A stretch of DNA of 53,358 bases from an uncultured Pseudobutyrivibrio sp. Its GTDB lineage: Bacteria; Bacillota; Clostridia; Lachnospirales; Lachnospiraceae. The notes under the pieces are model-generated. The model was given only the letters and a program-made list of their open reading frames with translations. It ran no database searches and had not been told where the DNA came from. A program made the position numbers and the translations under genes. The stretch lies in NCBI GenBank assembly GCA_946403965.1, contig CAMJBT010000014.1, positions 1 through 53,358 on the forward strand, written 5' to 3'. This document shows positions 17,576 to 26,085 of the stretch, in pieces (within the stretch, counting starts at the first letter, position 1; every line of letters starts with the position of its first letter).

Positions 17576-17914
17576 TGGATCTGACGGGAGTCGAACCCGT
17601 GTCCAAAAGCCAATTCCCGGCCCTTCTACGAGTGTAGTTTGTATTTTTACATTCCCTCCACATGACGCCCACAAACAGGCTGCATGCTTTAGTAGCTTCA
17701 TGATACGCCCATCATCTCAAAGCTTTGACGACGTCGTTTCCTACAGAGTCGAAGTCTGAATCCTAAAGTGTAGGTGCTCTAGGTCAGACTGCCGCAACTA
17801 GGCAGCGTATGCTAAATTATCGTTAGCGTTTAATTTTAAGTTTGGCCATTTAACCCATCGCCATGGGACTCGCTTCTTCCGCTGCATGACCCCTGTCGAA
17901 ACCATGACAGACCC
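17576..17914 (-). ncRNA. ssrA: Transfer-messenger RNA (ssrA)
   Basis: Rescues stalled ribosomes together with SmpB. The 7-bp acceptor stem pairs GGGTCTG at the 5' end with CAGATCC at the 3' end (one G-U). The T-arm reads ACGGGTTCGACTCCCGT, and the conserved 5' block GTCATGGTTTCGACAGGGGTCATGCAGC is present. The discriminator A is followed by CT, so CCA is not encoded and must be added. The open tag frame ends NLKLNANDNLAYAA before TAG; I cannot fix the resume codon. The mature length is about 339 nt. The neighbours smpB and rnr act in the same pathway. Confidence 0.95.
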
Positions 17915-17921
17915 ATAAATT

Positions 17922-17956
17922 TTATAAACTGAGTGGTCACATCACTCAGTTTATAA
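17922..17956 (-). other. Perfect 14-bp hairpin just upstream of tmRNA
   Basis: TTATAAACTGAGTG pairs exactly with CACTCAGTTTATAA around a 7-nt loop. It ends 7 nt before the mature tmRNA 5' end. It may end maf transcription or form the pre-tmRNA leader; no good T-run follows it. Confidence 0.6.
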
Positions 17957-17983
17957 TTATAATGTATTTATTGATAAAATCAA
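17956..17983 (-). promoter_or_regulatory. Probable tmRNA promoter
   Basis: -35 TTGATT (17978-17983), 16-bp spacer, consensus -10 TATAAT (17956-17961). The predicted start near 17949 would place the hairpin in the precursor's 5' leader. Confidence 0.6.
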
Positions 17984-18005
17984 TAAACTTTTGGTTGAAT
18001 ATAAT

Positions 18006-18563
18006 TTATTTTTCAAGCCTTTTGAGCTCTCTATAAACTCTTGACAATGGAAGTCCAACTACATTGTTGTAGTCACCCTTGATTCCTTTTACAAGAATAG
18101 CTCCTAATCCCTGAATGCCATAAGCTCCAGCCTTATCCATTGGTTCTAATGATGTAATATAACTTTTAATTGCCTCAGGTGAATTTTCAAACATTTCAAC
18201 ATCAGTGCACTCTGAGAATGTAATATTACTTCCATCAGAATCAACTATTGTAACACCTGTATATACTTGATGAACTCTTCCAGAAAGATCCGTAAGCATC
18301 TTAAAAGCCTCGTCTTCATCAACTGGTTTTCCAAGAATTTTATCATCAAATGCAACTACTGTATCAGCAGCAAGAACAATTTCTCCATTATGTTTTTCAG
18401 CTACCGCCAATGCCTTTTGACGGCTTAAATCTTCGACAACTCTTGAAGGAATCGTCTCCGCTGTCACTTCTTCAATATCTGCAGGATCTACAATATATTC
18501 TATTCCTGCTTGAGTAAGTAATTCACGCCTTCTTGGTGATCCTGATGCAAGTACTATTTTCAT
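18006..18563 (-). CDS. maf: Maf-family nucleotide pyrophosphatase
   Basis: 185 aa, normal length. House-cleaning enzyme that hydrolyses dTTP/UTP and modified nucleotides to monophosphates; also linked to septum inhibition in Bacillus. Signature N-terminus LASGSPRRRELL, catalytic segment AADTVVAF followed by LGKPVDEDEA, and the YTGVTI and AGAYGIQG blocks. It lies downstream of smpB in the same direction with a gap of about 56 nt, and its end faces the tmRNA region. Its presence in the smpB-rnr run is probably just operon context. Confidence 0.94.
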   Translation of the reverse strand: MKIVLASGSPRRRELLTQAGIEYIVDPADIEEVTAETIPSRVVEDLSRQKALAVAEKHNGEIVLAADTVVAFDDKILGKPVDEDEAFKMLTDLSGRVHQVYTGVTIVDSDGSNITFSECTDVEMFENSPEAIKSYITSLEPMDKAGAYGIQGLGAILVKGIKGDYNNVVGLPLSRVYRELKRLEK

Positions 18564-18619
18564 TTATGTTCCCTCCGATATCAGAACTTAATTCGTATTA
18601 TGTCAAAAAATTTATACTT

Positions 18620-19090
18620 TTAATATGATAGATTTCTAATTTTGAAATCTCTTTCAGCCTCACGTTTCATATCCTTTTTTTGGATATCTGCACGCTTATC
18701 GTAAAGTTTTTTACCTTTAGCCAGAGCAATTTTCACTTTTACAAGGCCATTATTTAAATAAACTTCCAATGGTACAATTGTATATCCACTCTCTTTTATT
18801 TTACTAAGCAGCCTATTAATCTCAGCCTTATGTAGAAGAAGTTTACGTGGTCTAAGTGGATCTCTGTTGAAGATATTTCCTTTTTCGTATGGATTTACAT
18901 GCATTTGGTAGATAAACATTTCCCCATTATCAATACGAACAAATGCCTCTTTTATAGAACATTGGCCCATACGCATTGATTTAACTTCTGTACCATGAAG
19001 CTCGATGCCTGCCTCGTATTCTTCCTCCATAAAATATTCATGGTAAGCTTTTTTATTATTAGCAATTAATTTTCTGCCTTCTTTATTCAT
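18620..19090 (-). CDS. smpB: SsrA-binding protein SmpB
   Basis: 156 aa, standard size. Binds tmRNA and delivers it to stalled ribosomes, mimicking the missing anticodon arm. Recognisable blocks are IANNKKAYHEYF, the GIELHGTEVKS barrel strand, SIKEAFVRIDNGE, HVNPYEKGNIFN, and the basic C-terminal tail (GKKLYDKRADIQKKDMKREAERDFK) that enters the decoding centre. It is 15 nt downstream of rnr and close to ssrA, so both partners of trans-translation sit within about 1.5 kb. Confidence 0.97.
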   Translation of the reverse strand: MNKEGRKLIANNKKAYHEYFMEEEYEAGIELHGTEVKSMRMGQCSIKEAFVRIDNGEMFIYQMHVNPYEKGNIFNRDPLRPRKLLLHKAEINRLLSKIKESGYTIVPLEVYLNNGLVKVKIALAKGKKLYDKRADIQKKDMKREAERDFKIRNLSY

Positions 19091-19105
19091 AATATATTCT
19101 CCACT

Positions 19106-21361
19106 TTAAAATCTTTGAAATTCCTCAAGGATAAAATCTATTGTGCGAGCTTGTTCATCAACAGAATCAAGAATAACTGTAACAGGTTGACCAAGTTTAA
19201 ATATACGTCCTGTTCTTTCTCCAACTAATGTCAAATTTTCTTCGATGAATTCGTAATGATCATCGTATAGGGTAGATATATGCACCAAACCCTCGACTGT
19301 GTTTTCAAGCTCTACATACATTCCCCAGCCAGTAATTGACGAGATGCTACCTTCAAACTGTGTACCGATGAAATCCTTCATGTACTGTACCATCTTTAGT
19401 TTATCAACCTCTCGTTCACAATCCTCTGCTCTACGCTCAAGTCTGCTTGTTTCCAAAGCTACCTCAGGAAGAATCGATTCATAATGAGAAATCTTTCTCT
19501 CGTTCATACGACCTCTGAGATAATCTTTTATTATACGATGAATCTGCAAATCAGGATATCTACGTATAGGCGATGTGAAATGACAATAATATTTTGCAGC
19601 CAGCCCAAAATGTCCTTTGCACTCAACATCATACTTTGCCTGTTGCATGCTTCTGAGCGTCATCTTTGTAATAACAGCTTCATCCTCATGCCCCTTTAAT
19701 GTATCAAGCATTTTTTGAATTTCTTTTGGCTTCACAGAATCTGTCTTGCCTTTGAAAGCATATCCGCATGCCCCTAGAAAATGAGCAAGTCCCTGCATCT
19801 TTTCAGGCTCTGGCGCACCATGTACACGATAAACAAACGGCGCTTCCATTATACAAAAATGTTCAGCCACAGTCTCGTTTGCAGCTAGCATAAAGTCTTC
19901 AATAAGCTTGTGGGCATCATTTCTCTCATATGGAGCCAGACCTACAACCTTACCATTTTCATCGATAATAATATGTGTCTCCGGAAAATCAAAATCAATA
20001 GAGCCTCTCTTCTTTCTTCTACCGCGAAGTATCTGTGAAAGCTCATACATTTTATCTATCATCTCTGCCACATCTGAATATAATTTGCGTTCCTCATCAT
20101 CCCCTGTCATTATGGCATAAACAGATGTGTAAGTCATACGATGTTTGCTGTGAATAACAGATTCACAAATATTATGATCAATTAACTCTCCTTTATGATT
20201 GAAAGTCATAATACAAGATAAAGCCAATCTATCCTCTCCTTCGTTCAAGGAACACATTCCATTTGAAAGAGTATGAGGAAGCATAGGAATCACTCTATCA
20301 GCAAGGTATACAGATGTGCCCCTCTTCAGAGCCTCCACATCAAGTGCAGAAGATTCCTGTACATAATTTGTAACATCAGCAATATGAACACCTAAAACAT
20401 AATTTTCTCCATCCATCTCAAGAGAAACACCATCATCAATATCTTTTGTATCCTCGCCATCAATTGTTACTACACATAAATCTCTTAAATCCTCACGTCC
20501 GGCCATATCAGCTTCAGATACAGGTTTCGCCACATTAGTAGCCTGCTTTAACACCTTATCAGGAAATTCTGGGGCAATACCAAAAGCTCTCACAATTGAG
20601 AGTATATCAACCCCTGGATCATTCTTATGCCCAAGGATCTCTGTAATATGGCCTTCAGGTTTGTGGCTGTCATCACCATAATCATCAATATGACACACAA
20701 CCTTATGTCCTGTGACGGCTCCCTTATCCTTGCCTGCTGGAACAAACACATCTCGTACCATTTTCTGACTGTCTGGTACAACAAAACCAAATGTGCCACT
20801 GCTTTCGAATGTACCAACTACATCAGAAAAACCATGGGTGATGATACGAACAACTTTTGCTTCCTTGCGTTTACCTGGTGCACCAAAAGTAAGCACTGCA
20901 GCAACTATATCGTCTTGCATAGCATAACCAGTGTTATCTCTTCCCACAAAGTAGTCCTCTTCCTGGCCTTCCACTTCAATAAAACCAAAACCATCCTTGT
21001 GAGAAATAAATCTACCAATAATATCCGGCTCAACATTGAGGTTTTCAGGCTTGTTTGCTCTCTTAGCCACGTCATTTAATGATTGTTTTTTATGAAGTGT
21101 CTCTGCTTTTGTAGGCTTCTTTGTTTTGTGATCCTTTGTCTTTATAAATTTAGGACGATTCTCTGGAATCTGATATTTACCTCTCTTTGTAATTTCAACC
21201 TGTCCGTCTTCAACCAGTTCTGCAAGAACATCAGCAAATTCCCCTCTTTTATCCTTTTCAACATCAAGAAGAATCTCTAAATCCTTCTTTTTCATTGGAA
21301 TATATGCTGGGCTTTTAAATACGTCCATTAAAAAATGTTTTTGTTTATCTAAATCTTTCAT
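19106..21361 (-). CDS. rnr: Ribonuclease R
   Basis: 751 aa processive 3'-5' exoribonuclease that degrades structured RNA and, with tmRNA-SmpB, the faulty message. An N-terminal winged-helix and basic region (about 1-85) precedes two cold-shock OB domains (from GRFISHKDGFGFIEVEG). The RNB catalytic domain holds the metal-binding Asp run in VTIDGEDTKDIDDGVSLE. The S1 domain lies at about 665-750 (EGSISSITGWGMYVELEN). It is translationally close to smpB. The secG terminator sits in its leader, so rnr is fed by read-through or by an unrecognised promoter. Confidence 0.97.
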   Translation of the reverse strand: MKDLDKQKHFLMDVFKSPAYIPMKKKDLEILLDVEKDKRGEFADVLAELVEDGQVEITKRGKYQIPENRPKFIKTKDHKTKKPTKAETLHKKQSLNDVAKRANKPENLNVEPDIIGRFISHKDGFGFIEVEGQEEDYFVGRDNTGYAMQDDIVAAVLTFGAPGKRKEAKVVRIITHGFSDVVGTFESSGTFGFVVPDSQKMVRDVFVPAGKDKGAVTGHKVVCHIDDYGDDSHKPEGHITEILGHKNDPGVDILSIVRAFGIAPEFPDKVLKQATNVAKPVSEADMAGREDLRDLCVVTIDGEDTKDIDDGVSLEMDGENYVLGVHIADVTNYVQESSALDVEALKRGTSVYLADRVIPMLPHTLSNGMCSLNEGEDRLALSCIMTFNHKGELIDHNICESVIHSKHRMTYTSVYAIMTGDDEERKLYSDVAEMIDKMYELSQILRGRRKKRGSIDFDFPETHIIIDENGKVVGLAPYERNDAHKLIEDFMLAANETVAEHFCIMEAPFVYRVHGAPEPEKMQGLAHFLGACGYAFKGKTDSVKPKEIQKMLDTLKGHEDEAVITKMTLRSMQQAKYDVECKGHFGLAAKYYCHFTSPIRRYPDLQIHRIIKDYLRGRMNERKISHYESILPEVALETSRLERRAEDCEREVDKLKMVQYMKDFIGTQFEGSISSITGWGMYVELENTVEGLVHISTLYDDHYEFIEENLTLVGERTGRIFKLGQPVTVILDSVDEQARTIDFILEEFQRF

Positions 21362-21384
21362 ATGTCTCCTAAAATTTTTCTTTA

Positions 21385-21412
21385 AAAAGCAAAAGCCACC
21401 CTGACGGGTGGC
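21385..21412 (-). terminator. Terminator between secG and rnr
   Basis: GCCACCC (21395-21401) pairs with GGGTGGC (21406-21412). On the minus strand the stem is followed by TTTTGCTTTTT. It lies 3' of secG and inside the rnr leader. Confidence 0.8.
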
Positions 21413-21426
21413 ATAATAATCAAATT

Positions 21427-21669
21427 CTAAAAACTTCCAATATTAAGAACTGCAGAAAGTACAAAGAAAAGGATTACACATACGCTTGTAAGCTTAACCA
21501 ATAAGCCCTCGCGTGAACGTCCCTTGTTACGACTCCAATATGAATCGAACTGCTGTCCTGATAATGAACCAAGACCATTCTGCTTGCCTTCCTGAAAAAG
21601 AATGATTACTGTAAGTGCCACACAAATGATGATTAATAATATAATAAGAACTAACTTTAATGTTTGCAT
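21427..21669 (-). CDS. secG: Preprotein translocase subunit SecG
   Basis: 80 aa, two TM segments (about 3-24 and 57-78). Small non-essential subunit of the SecYEG channel. The connecting loop contains the family signature (ILFQEGKQNGLGSLSG) and the basic SYWSRNKGRSREG stretch. secG just upstream of rnr and smpB is a widespread Firmicute order, which supports the call. A terminator follows immediately. Confidence 0.93.
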   Translation of the reverse strand: MQTLKLVLIILLIIICVALTVIILFQEGKQNGLGSLSGQQFDSYWSRNKGRSREGLLVKLTSVCVILFFVLSAVLNIGSF

Positions 21670-21755
21670 AATTTCCTCCTAATAATGGTTACGATGATTC
21701 GCAACATACGAAGTATATCATAGCAAAAATCTATTTTCAATACTTTAGAAGCACT

Positions 21756-22283
21756 TTATACCCCAACATCAAAATTCATTCCAGAAAGTAATTTTTGGTC
21801 TGCTGCCTTCTTAGATTTTTGATAAGGATTATCTTCATTAGGATATTTTATCTGCGTAGTTGTGGTTCCTCCCGAAACATAAGTACGACCACACTCCGGA
21901 CATACCGCAGTATGTATGGCCACAGAAGCATTTACTACTTTACCGCCTTTTTCCATTGCCTTATCGTAGGCATTGTTTACATGTTCCTGTTCATGTCCTC
22001 GGACTCTTGCAGCGGCTGCCTCAGGTGCTATATGTGCCGCAGATTTAAAGGAAACCTGCTCATCACTGCCATCCTGATACTTCCTATTGGCGCACGTTTC
22101 ACACTCTATAACTCCAGCTCTTTTTGCAGCGCGCTCCGAGCCATAGCTTTTTGCTAAGGCTTCACTTTTTCCCTCTGCCTTTAATTCTTTTGCAACCTGT
22201 GATGAGCCCTGCGTCGTTTGGGCATGAAAAACAGCTCCTGAATAAAAAGGATAAGACAATCCAACCGAATCAACACCCAGCAT
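21756..22283 (-). CDS. SprA-related putative metalloprotease
   Basis: About 175 aa. It contains an HExxH zinc motif in VRGHEQEHVNNAY and two Cys pairs (CETC about 40 residues from the N-terminus and CPECGRTY after the motif). This resembles the SprA-related / CJM1_0395 putative metalloprotease family. An internal run of alanines (APEAAAARVRG) precedes the motif. ATG 22283 was chosen because AGGGTGG lies 8 nt upstream; two GTG codons upstream overlap that site. There is no signal peptide. Peptidase activity is untested and the role is unknown. It is divergent from the CmpB-like gene. Confidence 0.7.
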   Translation of the reverse strand: MLGVDSVGLSYPFYSGAVFHAQTTQGSSQVAKELKAEGKSEALAKSYGSERAAKRAGVIECETCANRKYQDGSDEQVSFKSAAHIAPEAAAARVRGHEQEHVNNAYDKAMEKGGKVVNASVAIHTAVCPECGRTYVSGGTTTTQIKYPNEDNPYQKSKKAADQKLLSGMNFDVGV

Positions 22284-22422
22284 AAATATCACCACCCTAT
22301 AAAAAAATACAACTATAGGTAATTTAATATTACAACAATAATCGTAAATTTCTATGAACTAAAACCATAAGTCATTTTAATTATTACTCACTTGTTTTAT
22401 ACTTATACCAGAGGAGAAAGTT

Positions 22423-23283
22423 ATGATTGTTACAAAATATTTTGTTTATTTTATTATATATAGTTTCTTTGGTTGGATTTACGAAACATGCTTTTGCATT
22501 ATCCATGACAAAGCTTGGGACAACAGAGGATTTCTATACGGTCCATGTATCCCACTTTATGGTGCAGGTGCGACGCTGGCTCAAATCCTTTTTTTAGATA
22601 TTCCTAATTATCTTAAAATTAAACCCTCATATTTGACAATCTTCATAGGATGCGCTCTAGGTTCATTTGTTTTAGAATATGGAACCTCCTATTTCTTAGA
22701 AAAACGCTTTAACGCAAGATGGTGGGATTACTCTGAATTCCCATTTAATATAAACGGGCGAGTTTGTATCCCATTCACACTATGCTTTGGTTTTGCTGGA
22801 ATAATAGTTACACAGGTCATTATTCCACCAATAGTGTATGTTATTTCAGTAATTCCCGTTTTTATAGTAGAATTTCTTGCTTTATTATTTATGTTTCTTT
22901 TTGGCATGGATATGGCCCTTACCGTATCAGCTCTTACAAGCTTTGCCAAAGAATTTGAACGTATAAACGAGCAGATAAATCTGCAAATGGCCGAACGAAT
23001 CGAAATATGGCAAACAAATCGAGCCGATGCAAAACTTGCCAGAATAGAAAAAGCCAACGAACGTAAAGAAGCTGCAGTAATCAAAAAAGAAATGACCGCT
23101 GAGCGCTTAGCAGAAATGAAGGATCAGATATCTACCGAAGCAGTAAAACAATGGATAATAAATGCTACCGAACCGCAACGTAGACAATTTAGACACATAG
23201 CTAAATTCACTCATCCTGTTGCGTCCACCAAGTCACTACTTGAAAAAGGATCTGATTTCATTCGTAAGAAAAGAGATGCATAA
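22423..23283 (+). CDS. CmpB-family membrane protein (putative ABC permease)
   Basis: 286 aa with four to five TM segments in the first ~180 residues and a charged helical C-terminal tail of about 100 residues. It opens with VTKYFVYFIIYSFFGWIYET, the hallmark of the family annotated as putative ABC transporter permease (Pfam ABC_trans_CmpB), along with RGFLYGPCIPLYG, the GTSYFLEKRFNARWWDY block and GRVCIPFTLCFG. No ATPase is nearby, and real transport function is unproven. An AGAGGAG site precedes the ATG. It is monocistronic and convergent with yajC across a shared terminator. Confidence 0.85.
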   Translation: MIVTKYFVYFIIYSFFGWIYETCFCIIHDKAWDNRGFLYGPCIPLYGAGATLAQILFLDIPNYLKIKPSYLTIFIGCALGSFVLEYGTSYFLEKRFNARWWDYSEFPFNINGRVCIPFTLCFGFAGIIVTQVIIPPIVYVISVIPVFIVEFLALLFMFLFGMDMALTVSALTSFAKEFERINEQINLQMAERIEIWQTNRADAKLARIEKANERKEAAVIKKEMTAERLAEMKDQISTEAVKQWIINATEPQRRQFRHIAKFTHPVASTKSLLEKGSDFIRKKRDA

Positions 23284-23296
23284 GAATATATAAAAA

Positions 23297-23338
23297 AAAA
23301 ATAGCCCTCTGCATACTATCTATGCAAAGGGCTATTTT
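23297..23338. terminator. Bidirectional terminator between the CmpB-like gene and yajC
   Basis: AAAATAGCCCT pairs with AGGGCTATTTT around an inner GCAT/ATGC stem. A and T runs on the flanks suit both directions. Confidence 0.85.
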
Positions 23339-23352
23339 ATTCGTTTCAAAAA

Positions 23353-23655
23353 TTATTTAGCATCTGTAGCTTTCACTGCGTCTTCAGGCTTTTCTACCTG
23401 AGCAATGGCGTTCTTTGTCATTGGGATACGGCAGTGCTTATCGCTACCAAACTCGACGATAACAGTTGTTTCATCAGGGATAGCAATGATAACACCGTAA
23501 AAACCACTTGTTGTAAGTACAGTATCACCAACTGCAAGAGCTGACATCATAGCTGTCTTTTCCTTCTGCTCTTTCTGCTGTGGGCGAATCATAAAGAAGT
23601 ACATGAATACAAAAAGTACTACGACCCAAATAATCAAGCTGATTGAACTATTCAT
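23353..23655 (-). CDS. yajC: Preprotein translocase accessory subunit YajC
   Basis: 100 aa. One N-terminal TM segment (about 5-23) followed by the conserved MIRPQQKEQKEK motif and a small cytoplasmic beta domain containing GDTVLTTSGFYGVI. It associates with SecDF-YidC. It is 122 nt downstream of tgt in the same direction, the usual bacterial pairing. Confidence 0.95.
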   Translation of the reverse strand: MNSSISLIIWVVVLFVFMYFFMIRPQQKEQKEKTAMMSALAVGDTVLTTSGFYGVIIAIPDETTVIVEFGSDKHCRIPMTKNAIAQVEKPEDAVKATDAK

Positions 23656-23777
23656 TAACTTATTCCTCCTAAACTAGGCTTATGCCAAATCACTGAAAAT
23701 AATTTTACCAAAACTATGTATATTAGCGCAAGTTATAAGCTGTATTTTATAAAAAATTAAGAATAATGATTATTTCA

Positions 23778-24914
23778 TTAAACCTCTCCAGCTTCCATAC
23801 TTTCCAGTTTTCTCTTTTTATATCCAGCAAAATCTCCTGCATCAAGAGCATCTCGAATCTCTTCCATCATTGTATTGTAAAAATACAAATTATGAAGTAC
23901 ACAAAGTCTCATTCCAAGCATTTCTTTTGCCTTTAACAAATGACGCACATAAGCACGTGAGTATGTTTTACATGTAGGACATCCACAGCCCTCTTCGATT
24001 GGTCTCATATCCTTTTCAAATTTTTGATTGAATAGATTAAGTTTGCCATGATTTGTATAAACATGTCCATGACGACCATTACGGCTAGGATAAACACAAT
24101 CAAAGAAATCAACACCACGTTCTACGGCCTCTAAAATATTAGCTGGAGTTCCAACGCCCATAAGGTAAGTAGGCTTGTTCTGTGGAAGGTATGGAACAAC
24201 ATGATCAAGAACATCATACATCTGCTCATGACTCTCTCCAACAGCAAGACCACCAACAGCGTATCCAGGTAAATCAAGCTCCGAAATACGTTTGGCGTGT
24301 TCTATACGAATATCATTGTATACAGCACCCTGATTAATACCAAAAAGAAGCTGCTCTTTATTGATTGTATCGGAAAGATTATTGAGACGAGTCATTTCTT
24401 CCTTACAACGGTAGAGCCATCTTGTTGTACGAACGACAGAATCCTCTACGTATTTACGTTCAGCAAGAGCTGGCGGACATTCATCAAAAGCCATTGCAAT
24501 TGTAGAGCCAAGATTTGACTGAATTTGCATAGACTCCTCTGGACCCATAAATATCTTTCGGCCATCAATATGAGAATTAAATGTAACTCCTTCTTCTTTG
24601 ATTTTTCGAATTCCAGCAAGGGAAAATACCTGAAATCCTCCAGAATCAGTAAGAATTGGTCTATCCCAAGCCATAAACTTATGAAGGCCACCAAGTTCCT
24701 TTATGAGCTTATCGCCTGTTCTAACGTGAAGATGATAAGTATTAGAAAGCTCCACCTGACACTTTATTTCACGCAAATCATCAGTTGAAACCGCACCTTT
24801 GATAGCTGCTACTGTTCCAACATTCATAAACACAGGTGTTTCAATTACACCATGAACAGTATGAAAGCGACCTCTTTTTGCCTTTCCTTCTGTTTTTAAT
24901 AATTCGTACTTCAA
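23778..24914 (-). CDS. tgt: tRNA-guanine transglycosylase
   Basis: 378 aa. Exchanges G34 of GUN anticodons for the 7-deazaguanine base in queuosine synthesis. Catalytic Asp pair in LTDSGGFQVFSL and in VDFFDCVYPSRNGRHGH. The zinc site is CGCPTCKTYSRAYVRHLL with a later His. The pocket segment VGGLAVGESHEQM has Leu-Ala-Val as in preQ1-using bacterial enzymes, which is only suggestive. It overlaps aroC by 4 nt (ATGA). The riboswitch-controlled queT at 41146 is probably functionally linked through preQ1 supply. Confidence 0.97.
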   Translation of the reverse strand: MKYELLKTEGKAKRGRFHTVHGVIETPVFMNVGTVAAIKGAVSTDDLREIKCQVELSNTYHLHVRTGDKLIKELGGLHKFMAWDRPILTDSGGFQVFSLAGIRKIKEEGVTFNSHIDGRKIFMGPEESMQIQSNLGSTIAMAFDECPPALAERKYVEDSVVRTTRWLYRCKEEMTRLNNLSDTINKEQLLFGINQGAVYNDIRIEHAKRISELDLPGYAVGGLAVGESHEQMYDVLDHVVPYLPQNKPTYLMGVGTPANILEAVERGVDFFDCVYPSRNGRHGHVYTNHGKLNLFNQKFEKDMRPIEEGCGCPTCKTYSRAYVRHLLKAKEMLGMRLCVLHNLYFYNTMMEEIRDALDAGDFAGYKKRKLESMEAGEV

Positions 24915-26008
24915 TTGTTATAAAACTCCTTTATATAATCCACTCTATCAGTCATGTGTGATAACATTGCATCGCAAATTGTAATAGCACACATAGCCTC
25001 AACTACAACAACTGCTCGAGGAACAACCACCGGATCATGTCTTCCATGAATCTCGATATCAAGCTCTTCCCCCTGTTCATTAACAGTGTGCTGCTTTTTA
25101 GAAATCGATGGTGTTGGCTTAATAGCTGCTCGAACAATAATATCATCACCATCCGAAATTCCTCCCAAAATACCACCACTGTGATTTGTAGACTTAATTA
25201 TTTTTCCTTTTTCATCAAGCTCAAAGCAATCATTGTTCAGACTTCCAATTGATTTTGCTGCAGCAAAGCCATCACCAATCTCTACGCCTTTAACTGCACC
25301 TATTGATACAAGAGCCTGTGCTAACTTTGCATCAAGCTTGTCAAAAACAGGATCACCAATTCCGGCAGGTACACCTGTAATTACGCATTCAATCACGCCT
25401 CCTGCACTTTCACTATCGTGAATGCAGGCCTCCAAATATTCTTGTGCTAATTTAGCAGCATCTGAATCTGGCATAGCTAAAGGATTAATATCTCTTTCTC
25501 CCAGCTCAAACTTTGATATTTTAATATCTCCAATAGACTTCGTATATGCGAATACTTCAACTCCAAGAGTTTTTAGAAGCTTAGCACAAACAGCACCAGC
25601 TGCTACTCTTCCAATTGTCTCCCTTCCGGAAGAGCGTCCACCACCTCGATAATCTCTAAAACCAAACTTTTCATAGAAGCCATAATCCGCATGACCCGGT
25701 CTAAAGCTATGAGCTATATTGCCATAGTCCTTTGAATGTTGGTCCATATTTCTAACCATAAGTGAAATTGGTGTACCTGTAGTCTTTCCTTCAAATACAC
25801 CAGAAAGAATCTCAACCTTGTCTCCCTCTGAACGGGCAGTGGTGAATTTAGACTGACCAGGTTTTCTTCTATTAAGATAAATCTGTATATCCTCATCACA
25901 AAGAGGAAGACCAGCTGGAAAGCCATCGATAACTACCCCCAATGCCTCACCATGTGACTCTCCCCAAGTTGTTATTTTAATAGTATTACCAAATGATGAA
26001 CCCGACAT
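24911..26008 (-). CDS. aroC: Chorismate synthase
   Basis: 365 aa. Last step of the shikimate pathway: reduced-FMN-dependent conversion of EPSP to chorismate. Signatures: ITTWGESHGEALG at the N-terminus, FRPGHADYGFYEKFGFRDYRGGGRSSGRET in the middle, and GRHDPVVVPRAVVVVEAM near the C-terminus. An AGGAGG site lies 6 nt before the ATG. It overlaps tgt by 4 nt. The lactonase terminator lies directly upstream, so its promoter must be in the short gap, although I could not pick one. Confidence 0.97.
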   Translation of the reverse strand: MSGSSFGNTIKITTWGESHGEALGVVIDGFPAGLPLCDEDIQIYLNRRKPGQSKFTTARSEGDKVEILSGVFEGKTTGTPISLMVRNMDQHSKDYGNIAHSFRPGHADYGFYEKFGFRDYRGGGRSSGRETIGRVAAGAVCAKLLKTLGVEVFAYTKSIGDIKISKFELGERDINPLAMPDSDAAKLAQEYLEACIHDSESAGGVIECVITGVPAGIGDPVFDKLDAKLAQALVSIGAVKGVEIGDGFAAAKSIGSLNNDCFELDEKGKIIKSTNHSGGILGGISDGDDIIVRAAIKPTPSISKKQHTVNEQGEELDIEIHGRHDPVVVPRAVVVVEAMCAITICDAMLSHMTDRVDYIKEFYNN

Positions 26009-26052
26009 ATCAAGCCTCCTAAATTAAGCAACAAAAACAAGTTAGTAATATT

Positions 26053-26077
26053 AAAAAAGGGCTGTCATAAACAGCCC
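26053..26077 (-). terminator. Terminator of the lactonase gene
   Basis: GGGCTGT (26059-26065) pairs with ACAGCCC (26071-26077) around a 5-nt loop; six Ts follow on the minus strand. Confidence 0.9.
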
Positions 26078-26085
26078 CACTAAAA

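Noticed and set aside
17419-17613. Small minus-strand frame overlapping the tmRNA 3' end
   Set aside because: Runs through the tmRNA T-arm and terminator; no coding support.
20627-21079. 150-codon open frame antisense to rnr
   Set aside because: Lies wholly inside the RNase R coding region, has Cys/Thr/Asn-rich composition typical of an antisense frame, and lacks a ribosome site.
22728-23084. 118-codon frame antisense to the CmpB-family gene
   Set aside because: Arg/Ser/Ile-rich shadow with no start signal.
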